From Streptomyces sp. SA15 (GTDB lineage: Bacteria > Actinomycetota > Actinomycetes > Streptomycetales > Streptomycetaceae), in contig NZ_NTGE01000093.1 of the NCBI RefSeq assembly GCF_002291145.1, positions 186,001 through 250,000 of the forward strand: a stretch of DNA of 64,000 nucleotides. Direction: 5' to 3'. Position numbers and translations under genes: made by a program. Below, in pieces: positions 50,629 to 60,130 of this stretch (position 1 is the first letter of the stretch; every line of letters begins with the position of its first letter). Below the pieces are notes generated by a model. The model made no database searches. It was not told the origin of the DNA and worked only from the letters and a program-made list of their open reading frames with translations.

Positions 50629-52932
50629 ATGGGTGGGGACCCGTATGTATCAGGAGCGGTCGGCGAACGGCCGGAGGCGTCATGGGCGCGTCGCGACGGG
50701 ACGGAGACGCCTGGCCCGTATGGCGACCGGGCCCTACTGACCTCTGCCATGACACGCGGCTACGACGCCGTACCCGACCGGGAACGGGATCGGCTGCTGC
50801 GTTATCTCGAAGCGGTTGTCGCGGCCCGCCCGGCGCCAGTGCACACCACCGTCGCCTTCAACGCGGTGTACTTCGGTTACGACCTCGGCGGCGACGGCTA
50901 CGGTGGCAGCCCGCTGCGCCTCGACGACTTCCCCGTGATCACCTTCGGCGAGCGCGCTCCCGTGCTCCCGGTCGGCGCCATGGTGTGCGTCGCCACCGGG
51001 TCGGACCCGCTCTACGCCGAGATCGTCTACCGGGAGGGCGCCCACCCGGAGGTGGGCGCCCTCGGTGACGTACCGGCCTGGGTGTCGGGAGCGCCCGCCG
51101 GCGCCGAGGGGCCGGGCAAGCCGGGGAACGGCGCCGCTCCACGGCGAAGGGAGCTGCTCGTCCCAGACCTCCACGCTTTCGGGCCGGCCCTGAGCCTGTC
51201 ACCGGCCCAGCTCCACCGCTTACGCACGCGCCGGCGCTGGATCAACGGGGATGGCCATGTCGTGGTCGACGTGTGCTACCCGTCCCCGGAGGCGGCCCGG
51301 CGCAACGACCTGACGGCCTATGTGGACCATCTTCTGACGACGGCGCGGGAGCAGCTGCTCAGTCCCTTCGTGCCTGTTTCCCTCGCCGAACTGGTGGGCG
51401 GTACGCACGACGACGATCTGCGGGCGGGGCTGCTGGGTCTCCTCGACACGGTGCGGGGGGCCCTCAACTCCAGCGACATGCTGCGCACATGGGGTCACTA
51501 CGCCGTGACCCGGACCTCCCTCGCGGACGGCTGGGGCGACACCGGACCGCTGGGTGGCGACGACCTCAGGTCCCTCGCGGCAGCGGTGGAACACGCGGCC
51601 ACCCCGCCGAGGCGGCGCTACGGCCTCACCTCTCCGGTCACCGTGTACACAGCGGTCGGCCCTCGACTCCGCGGGTTCCCCGGGGCAACGGAACTGCTCA
51701 GGGGAGTGGGGTACGCCACAGCAGTGTGCCGAGCGAATGTGGCGCTCGCCGATGTCGTCCAACGGGACAGCGACCAGGGCCTGTTCGAGAACGGCTCCCG
51801 GATCACGCTTGACGACGCCTTCGAGGGCGGAGGCGTATGGCGGTCCCACCATCCCGGTGACGCGGAAACCCCCGGAGATCCTCTGGCCCCGGTCGGACGC
51901 GGCTGGACGTCCACGACATGTGCTCCATCGGAGCCGGAGCCGGAGCCGGTCGACCTGCCCCTTTCCGACGATGCCTCCCTCGGCCCCAGCGAGCTCCTGC
52001 GGACCGACGCGAACGAGATCGTCTGGCGGTCGCCCCTGCGGCTGGCCCATCTCATCGACGGCTGGTTCCCCCTGCACCCGGACGTCGCGCGGGAGCTACG
52101 CCGGTCTCAGGGCCGACGCGCTGGACCACGCCTGGAACTCGACCACCCCGGCGGGGCGTTGGACGGAATCGAGGCGGTTCAGGTCGTCACCGCCGAACTC
52201 GGTGACGACACCGGTCGGCTGACTTCAGTCACCTGGCCCCGCGACTTCTTCCCCGGCCTGATGCTCGAGCTGCGCTGGCCCCGCGGCGGCATGCTGATCC
52301 GCGTGGCCACGACACGGCTCGAGGAACCGGTGCAGGTCGGCGACCGTGTGATCGGGCACTGCTTCGACTCCCGCGTTCTCACCAGGGAGGACGCTCCTGG
52401 CAGTGACCGCCATGGTGACACGGCAGCCGGGCTCGGCCCCCGGCAGCTGGTGATGCGCACCGTGCGCCGTTGCGGGCTGCTCACCCTGGACGGCCATGCC
52501 CTGTTGGACCGTTCCGTCTTGCCGAGCGCGGTCTACGGGCGCCTGCCGGCACGGTCACAGGCCGCCGCTCTCGAATCGGCGGTCGCGGAACTCCTCGCGG
52601 AACGGCTCCTGGAGCCGGCCCTCGGCAGTCGCGATGCCTGGGGCCAACCGCACTTCCCGGCATGCGACGGGGAGCCGACCATCCCCCTCATCGGCTACCG
52701 TCCCGCTCGACGCCGGGTGATACGCCCATGGGGCGGCGCGGAACCGGGCGGCGGGGGGCTGCTCGGTGTCCAGTTCGTCCCCGGCCATCTGCGCCGTCTG
52801 CGGCCGGGTTGCTCGCCCAGCGAAGTCCAGCGAGTGGCCTTTCGTGAGCACTGCCGCAGGCTCGGCAAGGCGGACGGCTGGGAACTGCCCGACGGATACA
52901 CGTTCGTCACCGAGCACACGCGCGGCCACTGA
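50629..52932 (+). CDS. Unrecognised 767-residue protein, first gene of a candidate defence pair
   Basis: Starts ATG 50629 five bases after GGAGG, 89 bases beyond the jetD stop. I recognise no domain. Visible features: a soluble, mixed alpha/beta protein, no signal peptide or membrane helix; FNAVYFGYDLGGDGYGG near residue 80; a helical middle; an acidic stretch PSEPEPEPVDLPLSDDASL near 440; a C-terminal region RLPARSQAAALESAVAELLAERLLEPALG with winged-helix flavour. In-frame TTA at 51220-51222 (codon 198), so bldA control is likely. Same strand and close spacing link it to the large ATPase next. Possible roles are sensor or effector. Confidence 0.7.
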   Translation: MGGDPYVSGAVGERPEASWARRDGTETPGPYGDRALLTSAMTRGYDAVPDRERDRLLRYLEAVVAARPAPVHTTVAFNAVYFGYDLGGDGYGGSPLRLDDFPVITFGERAPVLPVGAMVCVATGSDPLYAEIVYREGAHPEVGALGDVPAWVSGAPAGAEGPGKPGNGAAPRRRELLVPDLHAFGPALSLSPAQLHRLRTRRRWINGDGHVVVDVCYPSPEAARRNDLTAYVDHLLTTAREQLLSPFVPVSLAELVGGTHDDDLRAGLLGLLDTVRGALNSSDMLRTWGHYAVTRTSLADGWGDTGPLGGDDLRSLAAAVEHAATPPRRRYGLTSPVTVYTAVGPRLRGFPGATELLRGVGYATAVCRANVALADVVQRDSDQGLFENGSRITLDDAFEGGGVWRSHHPGDAETPGDPLAPVGRGWTSTTCAPSEPEPEPVDLPLSDDASLGPSELLRTDANEIVWRSPLRLAHLIDGWFPLHPDVARELRRSQGRRAGPRLELDHPGGALDGIEAVQVVTAELGDDTGRLTSVTWPRDFFPGLMLELRWPRGGMLIRVATTRLEEPVQVGDRVIGHCFDSRVLTREDAPGSDRHGDTAAGLGPRQLVMRTVRRCGLLTLDGHALLDRSVLPSAVYGRLPARSQAAALESAVAELLAERLLEPALGSRDAWGQPHFPACDGEPTIPLIGYRPARRRVIRPWGGAEPGGGGLLGVQFVPGHLRRLRPGCSPSEVQRVAFREHCRRLGKADGWELPDGYTFVTEHTRGH

Positions 52933-53012
52933 TCCGGTCACGGCTCCCCGACCTCCACTTCTCCCTGTCTCTCCCTTCAGGGCTCCTCGTCGTCGAGTGA
53001 GCCGCGCAGTAC

Positions 53013-53048
53013 GAGCCGCAGAACGAGCCGTAGAACGAGCCGCAGAAC
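53013..53048 (+). repeat. Three tandem 12-bp units in the leader of the large ATPase gene
   Basis: GAGCCGCAGAAC at 53013-53024 and 53037-53048, with GAGCCGTAGAAC between; a diverged fourth copy precedes. Ends 26 bases before the ATPase ATG. Confidence 0.7.
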
Positions 53049-53074
53049 CACCAACAGAAACGGAGTACGCATAC

Positions 53075-56000
53075 ATGCAGGACCGCTACCGCGTTGTGAC
53101 GGGGCCGCCGCTGTCGCCGTCGCGCGTCTCGGTCGAGGGTCTCGAAGGCCTGGCCGCCGCGCTCAACGCCTTGGAACACCCGGCTGTCACCGCCCTGAAC
53201 GACCTCACGGTCGGCATGGTGGAACTCGCCTTCAACTCCCTGCCGCCCAGGGACCGGCAGGAGTTGCTCGGCAGCCTGGGAATCCGCATGGCGGCGCCTC
53301 GAAGGGCCGGCAGCGCCCTGTGCCGGGACGTACTCGCCAGGCTGCGGCGCGAGTCGCTGCAGCACACGTGCACCTGCAGAGTCCGGGAACTCACGATCAC
53401 CGTGATGAACCAGGTGGGCAGGTACGTCTTCGCGCAGGACGGTGAGACGGTGTCCGACCCCGTTTCCCGGTGGGGCGCGACACTGGTGCGGACCACGGTG
53501 TTCGCGTGGTGCAACGCCTCCGTCGCCGACGCCCGCATCCTTGCCTGGGCGGCGGACCAGGACTGGTTCACGGCGACGGCCGACGAGAAGGAGACGGCAC
53601 GACTCGCCGCTGTCGGTGACGCGGCGCGGTCCGTCGTGGCGGCGCACGCAGGCTTCGTCCCCGGCGCACCGGAAGACCAGGATCTGTCGCCCGCGGGCGA
53701 TGGGGAGGGCGAGCGCGCTGCCGTCTCCGACCGGCCGCGCACGGACGCCCCCGCATCGGAGACGGCCGCACCGGACCCTGCCACCTCGAACGACATGCCC
53801 GCGACGGTGTCCGAAGACTCCCGGAGTGTGGAGGCGACGGATCCGGAGGCGGTCTGCCGACAGCTGGAGTCGGCCGTCGCGGAGGCCCGTCAAGCCGCGG
53901 CGAAGGTGATCGGTGCGGTCGCGGACGGACGCCCTCCGCAGGACGAGGACCTGCTTCCGCTGACCGCACTGGGCGCCGTCTTCGACAGCGCCGACGCGGT
54001 GCTCCGGGCGGCGGGGCTTGCGGGTGTGCCTCGCCGCCTCGAGGACATGACCCGTGCCGCACAGGCGCACCGGGCGGCACACGAACACGACCTGCAGGCA
54101 CGGGAGACGCTGCGGGAACTGCTGGACGTCGCATGCCGCCCGGACAGCCCCGCCGCCTCCGCCGCCGAGGCCGTGCGAGGCGCGGCCCGCCGCCTGCTGG
54201 AAACACCGGTGTGGGAGGAAACGCAACGGCAGGAGAACGCTGCGCTCGCCGCCTTGGCGCGGCTCATCCGGCTGGGGCGGCAGGCGGACGCCGCGACGGA
54301 GATCCTGGGCCTGCAGGAGCAGGTCGTGCGGGTGCTGCCCGCGTGTGCCATGGCGGCGGTCATGGCCCCCGAACTGACGTTAGCGCGGCCGGAGGACGCC
54401 GGCCACGGACCCGTCGGGGCAGAGGCGGACGGCACCGAGCCGACGAGCGGTACGACGACCGTGGAACCCGGGGCCGTACCGCCCGCCGGGCCCACCGCGC
54501 CGGTCGAGCAGACAGACGAGAAGACGGGGGAGATTGCCGGCCACCTCATCGAGGGGACCGTCCCTCACCCCGCACCGGAACCGGAAGCCACCGCACCTGC
54601 CCGGACGGCCTCCGGTGCGCCCCGCGCCGACGACGCCCCGGCCGTGACACCGGCCGTCGCCGATCCGGCACCCCTCACGGACCCGGACGCCGGCTTGCCG
54701 GCGACGTCGGCCCCGGAAGCGGACATAACCCCGGAAACGGCCAAGGCCACGCCCCTGTCCGTGGACGGGGACAGGGACGCGGACAGGGACGCGGACAAGG
54801 ACGAAGATGCGGACAAGGACTCCGACGAGGCCGCGGCCGAGCGTGCCCTGGCGCAATTGGTCGTGCAACGGCGCTTCGGACTCGCCCACCATGTGGCGAA
54901 GACCGTCGGCCACCCCGAACCGCAGGTGGCGGCGCTCCGCCTGGCCGGGGCCGCCGCGCTGCTCACCTCCGGTGACAGCCAGGGTGCCCGGCTGACTGCG
55001 GACCTGCTTCAGCAGTACAGCGGACACGCAGGCCGTGACGCCGAGGGCAGCGAACTCCTCCTGCTGCCCGCCCTGCTGCGTACGGCGCTGATCACCGGCG
55101 ACCATCTGGCGGGCGCCCAGCTCAAGGCGCTGGTGCCCCGGCTGCCGGACCGGCTCGGGGAGGTGGCGACCGCCGTGGCCGACCGTGCCCTCAGCGGTGC
55201 CCTGATGATCGCCTCCCCGCTGGTCGTCATCGCCGACACCTTCGGGACGGAGGCCAGGCTGCGGGAGCTGCGCGAGCAGTGCCGTGCCCTGCTGGCGCCG
55301 CCGAGGCTGCGGTTCGCGCGGGCGACAGAGATCGCCAAGCGGTGGCTGGCCCCCGAAGACGGGACGCTCGGCACGCTGCTCATGACCGTGGTCCGCGACG
55401 AGCGCGACGCGGTACACCGTGCGCGGGAGCAGGCCGAACGCCTGTCGAAGCTCACCGAGATCAACAACGAGATCGACCGCATGGACCGCAAGCACCGGTC
55501 GCCCAGCGGTAAACCGCTCCAGGGCTCCGGACGGCAGGACCTGGTGCATCTCGTGGAGCGGGCCGCCGGCCTGGTCAAGGAGTGGTGCCTGGCGGTCGAC
55601 GGCACCCGCCGCGGCGACCGCTCCGACGGCAACCGGGCGGTCAAGGAGATCTCCTCGCTGCGACAGTCCCTACTGGACGGCAAGGAGGCGGTGTTGGGGG
55701 AACTGGAGCAGCTGGCGCGGCGCTCGGGGGCCCTCCCCGCCGCGACGGCGTGGGCGGCCCGCGCCTCGATGGAGGAGCTGTTCGCTCTGCTGGCCGGCGA
55801 CACCGCGACCACGCGTCCCGCCGGTTCCCTCGCCCCGGAACTCCTGCTGGACGTGGAACTGCTGAAGGTGTGCGACACCCGTGACGAGCGGCCGTCCCTC
55901 GACCGGCTCCTCACCGCGGTCGACCGGAGCTGGCAGGACGCCCTCGCCGAGCGGCTCGCCAATGACGCCTTCGCCGCGGCCCGTACCGTGGTTGAGCTGG

Positions 56001-59000
56001 CCGGTTGCGGGGTGCTGCCCGCCGCGCAGGCCAGGGAGTTCACCCCGCCCGCACTGGCCGAGATCGAGGAGCGGGAGGCCAACCGGCGCACGGAGCTGCG
56101 CCAGGAACACGACGAACTCGTCGCCGAGCTGCACCGCGCGCAGGCCGACGGCGCCGTGACCGACGACCAGGACCTGCGCCTGCAGGAGCTGCTGGCCGAC
56201 GCCCGCGCCCGGCTCGACGGCACCGACACGCACGACCTGATCGCGGTACGGCGGGCGCTCGACACCGTACGGCGCGACCTGCCCGCCTTCCGACAGCAGG
56301 CCGCAGACCGGATCCGTGCCCGCCTCGACGCCCTGGACCTCACCACGGAGGAGCGCTCCCAGGTCCTGCGGCACCTGGACACCGGCGGCCTGGCCACCGC
56401 CGCCGACCTCGTCTACTTCCTGGAGATCGGCGAACCCGTCCCGGAGATCGAGACCGGCGAGGCCCATCTGACCGAGTTCTTCCCGGCCGTGCCCGACGGC
56501 CTGCCGGGGGGTGTCGACCGCGGCCTCGTCGACCTCGTCCGGTCCGGCGGCAAGCACCCGACGGTCCCTGTCCTGGACTACGGCGGCCTCTCCACCGACG
56601 AGGCGGCCCTAGCGGCCGATGCCCTCGACGCGTGGCGGGAGCTCGGCGCGACCGAGCCGAAGGACCGGCTCGAAGTGTCCGCGCGACGGCAGCTGCTCCC
56701 GGCTCTCAAACTCCTCGGCTACGACGCCAAGAGCGCGAAGCCACTGGACGAGCGGTCTCCGAACCTGCGCCGACGCGAGTACCGCTTCTTCGAGGCGATC
56801 GAGGTGGAGATCAATGGCAGGGCGAAGGCGCCCGCGTTCGGCTCGCAGATCAGGGAGCAGGGCGGCAGCCTCCGCGTGCTGATGGTATGGGGCCGCCCGC
56901 ACGCCAAGGTCGTCATGAGCTGGGCGGAGCGGGACACCAGCGGAGGGAGCCTGCTCGTCGTCTACTTCGGCACGCTGAGCCGCGAGGCTCGCGTCGAGTT
57001 CGCCGTCGGCTCAGACCAGTTGCAACCCTTGCTCGTCGTGGACGACGCCGCCCTTGCCTATCTCGCCGCCCGAGGCAACCGCCAGGTCAGCACGGCCACG
57101 CAGGCGCTCCTGCCGTTCTCCGGCGTCAACCCGTACATCAGGGAGAAGCGTGGCCGGATCGGAGGCGAGATGTTCTACGGCCGTGACGCCGAACGCAAGA
57201 GCATCCTGGACCCGCGCGGCACCCAGGTCATCTTCGGCGGCCGCGGCCTGGGCAAGTCGGCCTTGCTCGCCGACGCCGGGGAACGGTTCACGGAGCAGCG
57301 CCCCGGCTACCACCAGGCGGTGTACGTCAACCTCGACCAGGAGAACATCGGCAAGGGCAGCTCCCTGGGACCGGAGGCGCTGTGGAGCGTCCTGGACCGG
57401 GAGCTGGCCGCGGCGCAGGTACTGGGCCGGCCGCAGGGCCGCAGGTCGCGGCAGGACATCTCCGAACGGGTGCGCGCCGGCATCCGGGCCTGGCTCGATG
57501 GGGACTCACGCCGCCGGCTGCTGATCCTGCTCGACGAGTGCGACCAGTTCTTCGAGGCGGACGCCCCCCGCTTCGACCAGACCAAGAAGCTCAAGGGCCT
57601 CGGCTCCGACACCAAGGACCACGCCAAGGTGGTCTTCGCCGGACTGCACTCCGTGCAGCGGTTCTCCAAGCTGGCGAGCAACGGGCCGTTCGGCCACCTC
57701 GCGCAGACCCCGAAGGTGATCGGCCCGCTCGCTCCCCAGTTCGCCGCCGAACTGCTGGTCGAGCCGATGCGGGCGCTCGGCTTCGAGTTCCAGGACATGG
57801 ACCTCGTCAACCGGGTGCTCGGCTACTGCTCCTACCAGCCGTTCCTGCTGCAGATGTTCGGTCACCGGCTGGTCGAGCTGATGCACCGCAAGCGGGCGCG
57901 GCGCGGAGCCGAGGGACCCCCGTACCGGGTGGAGGTCGCCGACGTAGAGGTCGTGGAGTTGGACGCTGGGCTCAGGGACGGCATTTCGGCGGCCTTCAAG
58001 GACACGTTGAGCCTCGACCACCGCTACGACGTGATCGCCAACGTGCTGGCACACCATGCCCGCCACCGCGGCCTGGAGGTGCGGCTGAGCGACACCGAAC
58101 TGCGCGAGGAGTGCGAGACGTTCTGGCGCAGGGGCTTCGAACAGCTCGACACGGAGGGCTTCCGCGCCTATCTCTCCGAGATGGTGGGCCTCGGCATCCT
58201 CGCTCCCAACCACGACGGCCAGGGCTGGCATCTGCGTGGCCCGAACGCCCTGCGCATGATCGGCACTTCCCACGAGGTGGAAGCCCGCCTGCTCAGGGCC
58301 GAACATGACTGCGAACTCCAGGAGAGCATCGTGCAGGAGGGCCGCCCCGAGCTGCCCGACGGCCGGCCGGCTCCGCTCACCATCACCCAGCTGGACGATC
58401 TGCTCGGCGAGCGATCCAACCAGACGAGGGTCGTCCTCGGCACGTCCGCCACTGGCGTCACCGACGTCGGCAACACCCTGCGGACGATCGCCGGACGCAT
58501 CGCCGACTGGGTGCTGCCGCCCGTCGGCAGGCCCAGTGTCTACAAGCAGGAACTCACGGGCGGACGCCCGCGTGAACGGCGCGTCGTCATCAGCGACTTC
58601 GCCCGCTACCCGGCGCGACCCGAGACCTGCCGGGAGGCCGTCGACCTGGCCGAGACGCTGCTGCCCGAGACCCCGGGGGTGACCCGCGCGGTTGTCCTCG
58701 TCACAGACCCCGCCCAGCTGGCCCTGTGGCGCACCTTGCTGACGGGCAACGAACCCACCTCGGCCGTCCCCGTGGTGCTGCGCCGCCACGATCGCCGCAG
58801 CCTGCACGGCTGGGCGCAGCGCGTCGACATGTTCCACACGGAGGGCCGCCTTGACCGTCTCCACGAGCTGACCGGCGGCTGGCCCCTCCTGGTCGGCCGC
58901 GCACATAGCCTGCACGAGGAACTGGGCGACCCCGACGAGGTGCTGCGCCGCCTGGCCGACCTGCGCACGGACCAGGCCAAGGCCCGCGCTTTCGCCGAGG

Positions 59001-59239
59001 CGACCGGTGTGTTCACGGACTCGCTGCTCGCGACCGGATACCAGGCCCTCGATGACGAGTTCAAGGAGGGCCTGTTCGACCTGGAGAGCGCGGTGACCGC
59101 CGTGGCGGTCCAGATCGAGGACGAGGACGAGGCCCGCTGGATCGTCAGCTGTCTCGATGCCCTCCAGGTGTTCGACCGCGAGGACACCCAGCTGCGCCTG
59201 GAGCCACTGCTCCGCCAGTGCGTGGCGCTTCGCGCGTGA
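53075..59239 (+). CDS. 2054-residue STAND-like P-loop ATPase, second gene of the candidate defence pair
   Basis: Residues 1-185: helical N-domain. 190-245 and 430-590: disordered, ending in an acidic D/K-rich repeat near 563-586 (DGDRDADRDADKDEDADKD). 590-1270: long helical repeats with coiled-coil stretches. About 1235-1320: beta-rich block FEAIEVEINGRAKAPAFGS. Walker A in IFGGRGLGKSALLADA near 1388-1395 following the FYGRDAER cap, Walker B RRLLILLDECDQFFEAD near 1483-1490, then helical and winged-helix segments to the C-terminus. This is the plan of a STAND/AAA-type sensor ATPase. In-frame TTA at 54380-54382 (codon 436). No nuclease or TIR-like motif seen. ATG with GGAG upstream. Confidence 0.75.
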   Translation: MQDRYRVVTGPPLSPSRVSVEGLEGLAAALNALEHPAVTALNDLTVGMVELAFNSLPPRDRQELLGSLGIRMAAPRRAGSALCRDVLARLRRESLQHTCTCRVRELTITVMNQVGRYVFAQDGETVSDPVSRWGATLVRTTVFAWCNASVADARILAWAADQDWFTATADEKETARLAAVGDAARSVVAAHAGFVPGAPEDQDLSPAGDGEGERAAVSDRPRTDAPASETAAPDPATSNDMPATVSEDSRSVEATDPEAVCRQLESAVAEARQAAAKVIGAVADGRPPQDEDLLPLTALGAVFDSADAVLRAAGLAGVPRRLEDMTRAAQAHRAAHEHDLQARETLRELLDVACRPDSPAASAAEAVRGAARRLLETPVWEETQRQENAALAALARLIRLGRQADAATEILGLQEQVVRVLPACAMAAVMAPELTLARPEDAGHGPVGAEADGTEPTSGTTTVEPGAVPPAGPTAPVEQTDEKTGEIAGHLIEGTVPHPAPEPEATAPARTASGAPRADDAPAVTPAVADPAPLTDPDAGLPATSAPEADITPETAKATPLSVDGDRDADRDADKDEDADKDSDEAAAERALAQLVVQRRFGLAHHVAKTVGHPEPQVAALRLAGAAALLTSGDSQGARLTADLLQQYSGHAGRDAEGSELLLLPALLRTALITGDHLAGAQLKALVPRLPDRLGEVATAVADRALSGALMIASPLVVIADTFGTEARLRELREQCRALLAPPRLRFARATEIAKRWLAPEDGTLGTLLMTVVRDERDAVHRAREQAERLSKLTEINNEIDRMDRKHRSPSGKPLQGSGRQDLVHLVERAAGLVKEWCLAVDGTRRGDRSDGNRAVKEISSLRQSLLDGKEAVLGELEQLARRSGALPAATAWAARASMEELFALLAGDTATTRPAGSLAPELLLDVELLKVCDTRDERPSLDRLLTAVDRSWQDALAERLANDAFAAARTVVELAGCGVLPAAQAREFTPPALAEIEEREANRRTELRQEHDELVAELHRAQADGAVTDDQDLRLQELLADARARLDGTDTHDLIAVRRALDTVRRDLPAFRQQAADRIRARLDALDLTTEERSQVLRHLDTGGLATAADLVYFLEIGEPVPEIETGEAHLTEFFPAVPDGLPGGVDRGLVDLVRSGGKHPTVPVLDYGGLSTDEAALAADALDAWRELGATEPKDRLEVSARRQLLPALKLLGYDAKSAKPLDERSPNLRRREYRFFEAIEVEINGRAKAPAFGSQIREQGGSLRVLMVWGRPHAKVVMSWAERDTSGGSLLVVYFGTLSREARVEFAVGSDQLQPLLVVDDAALAYLAARGNRQVSTATQALLPFSGVNPYIREKRGRIGGEMFYGRDAERKSILDPRGTQVIFGGRGLGKSALLADAGERFTEQRPGYHQAVYVNLDQENIGKGSSLGPEALWSVLDRELAAAQVLGRPQGRRSRQDISERVRAGIRAWLDGDSRRRLLILLDECDQFFEADAPRFDQTKKLKGLGSDTKDHAKVVFAGLHSVQRFSKLASNGPFGHLAQTPKVIGPLAPQFAAELLVEPMRALGFEFQDMDLVNRVLGYCSYQPFLLQMFGHRLVELMHRKRARRGAEGPPYRVEVADVEVVELDAGLRDGISAAFKDTLSLDHRYDVIANVLAHHARHRGLEVRLSDTELREECETFWRRGFEQLDTEGFRAYLSEMVGLGILAPNHDGQGWHLRGPNALRMIGTSHEVEARLLRAEHDCELQESIVQEGRPELPDGRPAPLTITQLDDLLGERSNQTRVVLGTSATGVTDVGNTLRTIAGRIADWVLPPVGRPSVYKQELTGGRPRERRVVISDFARYPARPETCREAVDLAETLLPETPGVTRAVVLVTDPAQLALWRTLLTGNEPTSAVPVVLRRHDRRSLHGWAQRVDMFHTEGRLDRLHELTGGWPLLVGRAHSLHEELGDPDEVLRRLADLRTDQAKARAFAEATGVFTDSLLATGYQALDDEFKEGLFDLESAVTAVAVQIEDEDEARWIVSCLDALQVFDREDTQLRLEPLLRQCVALRA

Positions 59240-59331
59240 GCACGGTGACACTGTGCCGGTCGCCCGCATGTCCGGGCGGCCGGTCGCGCTTCACGGTCAT
59301 CTTCATGTGGAGGGAGGCTGATTCGGCGCCC

Positions 59332-59439
59332 TCAGGACAGTCCGGTGTCTCCGCCCGACCCGTATCGGTTCGGCTGCACCAGGCCGGTCTGGTAGGCGAT
59401 GGCGACGAGCTGGGCGCGGTCGCGGACGTCCAGCCTCCA
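59332..59439 (-). pseudogene. C-terminal scrap of a LuxR-type response regulator
   Basis: In one frame, RLDVRDRAQLVAIAYQTGLV precedes a stop at 59332-59334. This is the last helix and tail of NarL/LuxR response regulators (usual form LRDRAQAVVxAYExGLV). The rest of the gene is missing; it is joined directly to a broken fumarylacetoacetase-family gene, marking a deletion junction. Confidence 0.6.
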
Positions 59440-60110
59440 CCGGCTTGGGCGGGGCCTTGAGGGCGGTACCGCCGGGGGTGCCGGTCAACAGCAGGTCGCC
59501 TGGGCCGAGCCTCTGGAAGCGGGCGAGCAGCGTGAGTGCCTGCGCCGGACGGACGATCATGTCGGCGAGGGTGCGGTCCTGACGCAGATCACCGTTGACG
59601 GACAACTTCAGCCGCAGATCAAGGAGATGGGTGAAGTCCTCCGGCTCCAGCAGCGCCAGGTACGGCCCCCGTCGGTGTGAAGGTCGGATACGACTTGCTC
59701 TCGTAGAACTGGGTCTTGGTCAGCTGGACGTCGCGGGCGCTGACGTCATTGGTCAGTACGAGCCCGGCGACCTACGACGGCAGGTCCTGCTCGGTGACGA
59801 CGGTGCCCACGGGCAGGGGAGCGCCCATGCCCAGGCCGAGTTCGACCTCGTAGTCGAGGAACTTGACGTGCGCGGGCCGGACGATCCTGTCGGCCGGGCC
59901 GCTGACCGAGCCGGACGCCTTGCGGAAGAAGGTGGGCGGGATCTCGCCGGTGAAACCCGAATCGCGGGCATGGCTGCGGTAGTTGACCATCTGGGCGACC
60001 ACCCGGCAGGGCGTGGTGACCGGGGAGAGCGCGACCAGGTCGGCGACGTCCGTTAACGACCCCTGTCCGTTAAGGACCCGGTGCGGTCTCCAAGAGCCCG
60101 GCCGGTTGCC
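59440..60110 (-). pseudogene. Fumarylacetoacetate hydrolase family pseudogene
   Basis: Read across frames it encodes VAQMVNYRSHARDSGFTG, FLDYEVELGLGMGAPLPVG, LTNDVSARDVQLTKTQFYESKSYPTFTP and VNGDLRQDRTLADMIVRPAQALTLLARFQRLGPGDLLLTGTPGG, clear FAH-family sequence. Lesions: an in-frame TAG at 59772-59774 where tyrosine is expected, a one-base insertion in a C run at 59666-59670, loss of the N-terminal about 80 residues, and loss of the C-terminus at the response-regulator junction. It lies downstream of the Gfo/Idh/MocA gene, same strand, and was probably part of that operon. Confidence 0.8.
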
Positions 60111-60130
60111 TGCGGGCGGATCTTCGCACG

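Noticed and set aside
52766..53074. In-frame extension of the large ATPase upstream of 53075
   Set aside because: Overlaps the end of the 767-residue gene and includes the 12-bp repeats as Ala/Glu/Arg filler; ATG 53075 has a ribosome site.
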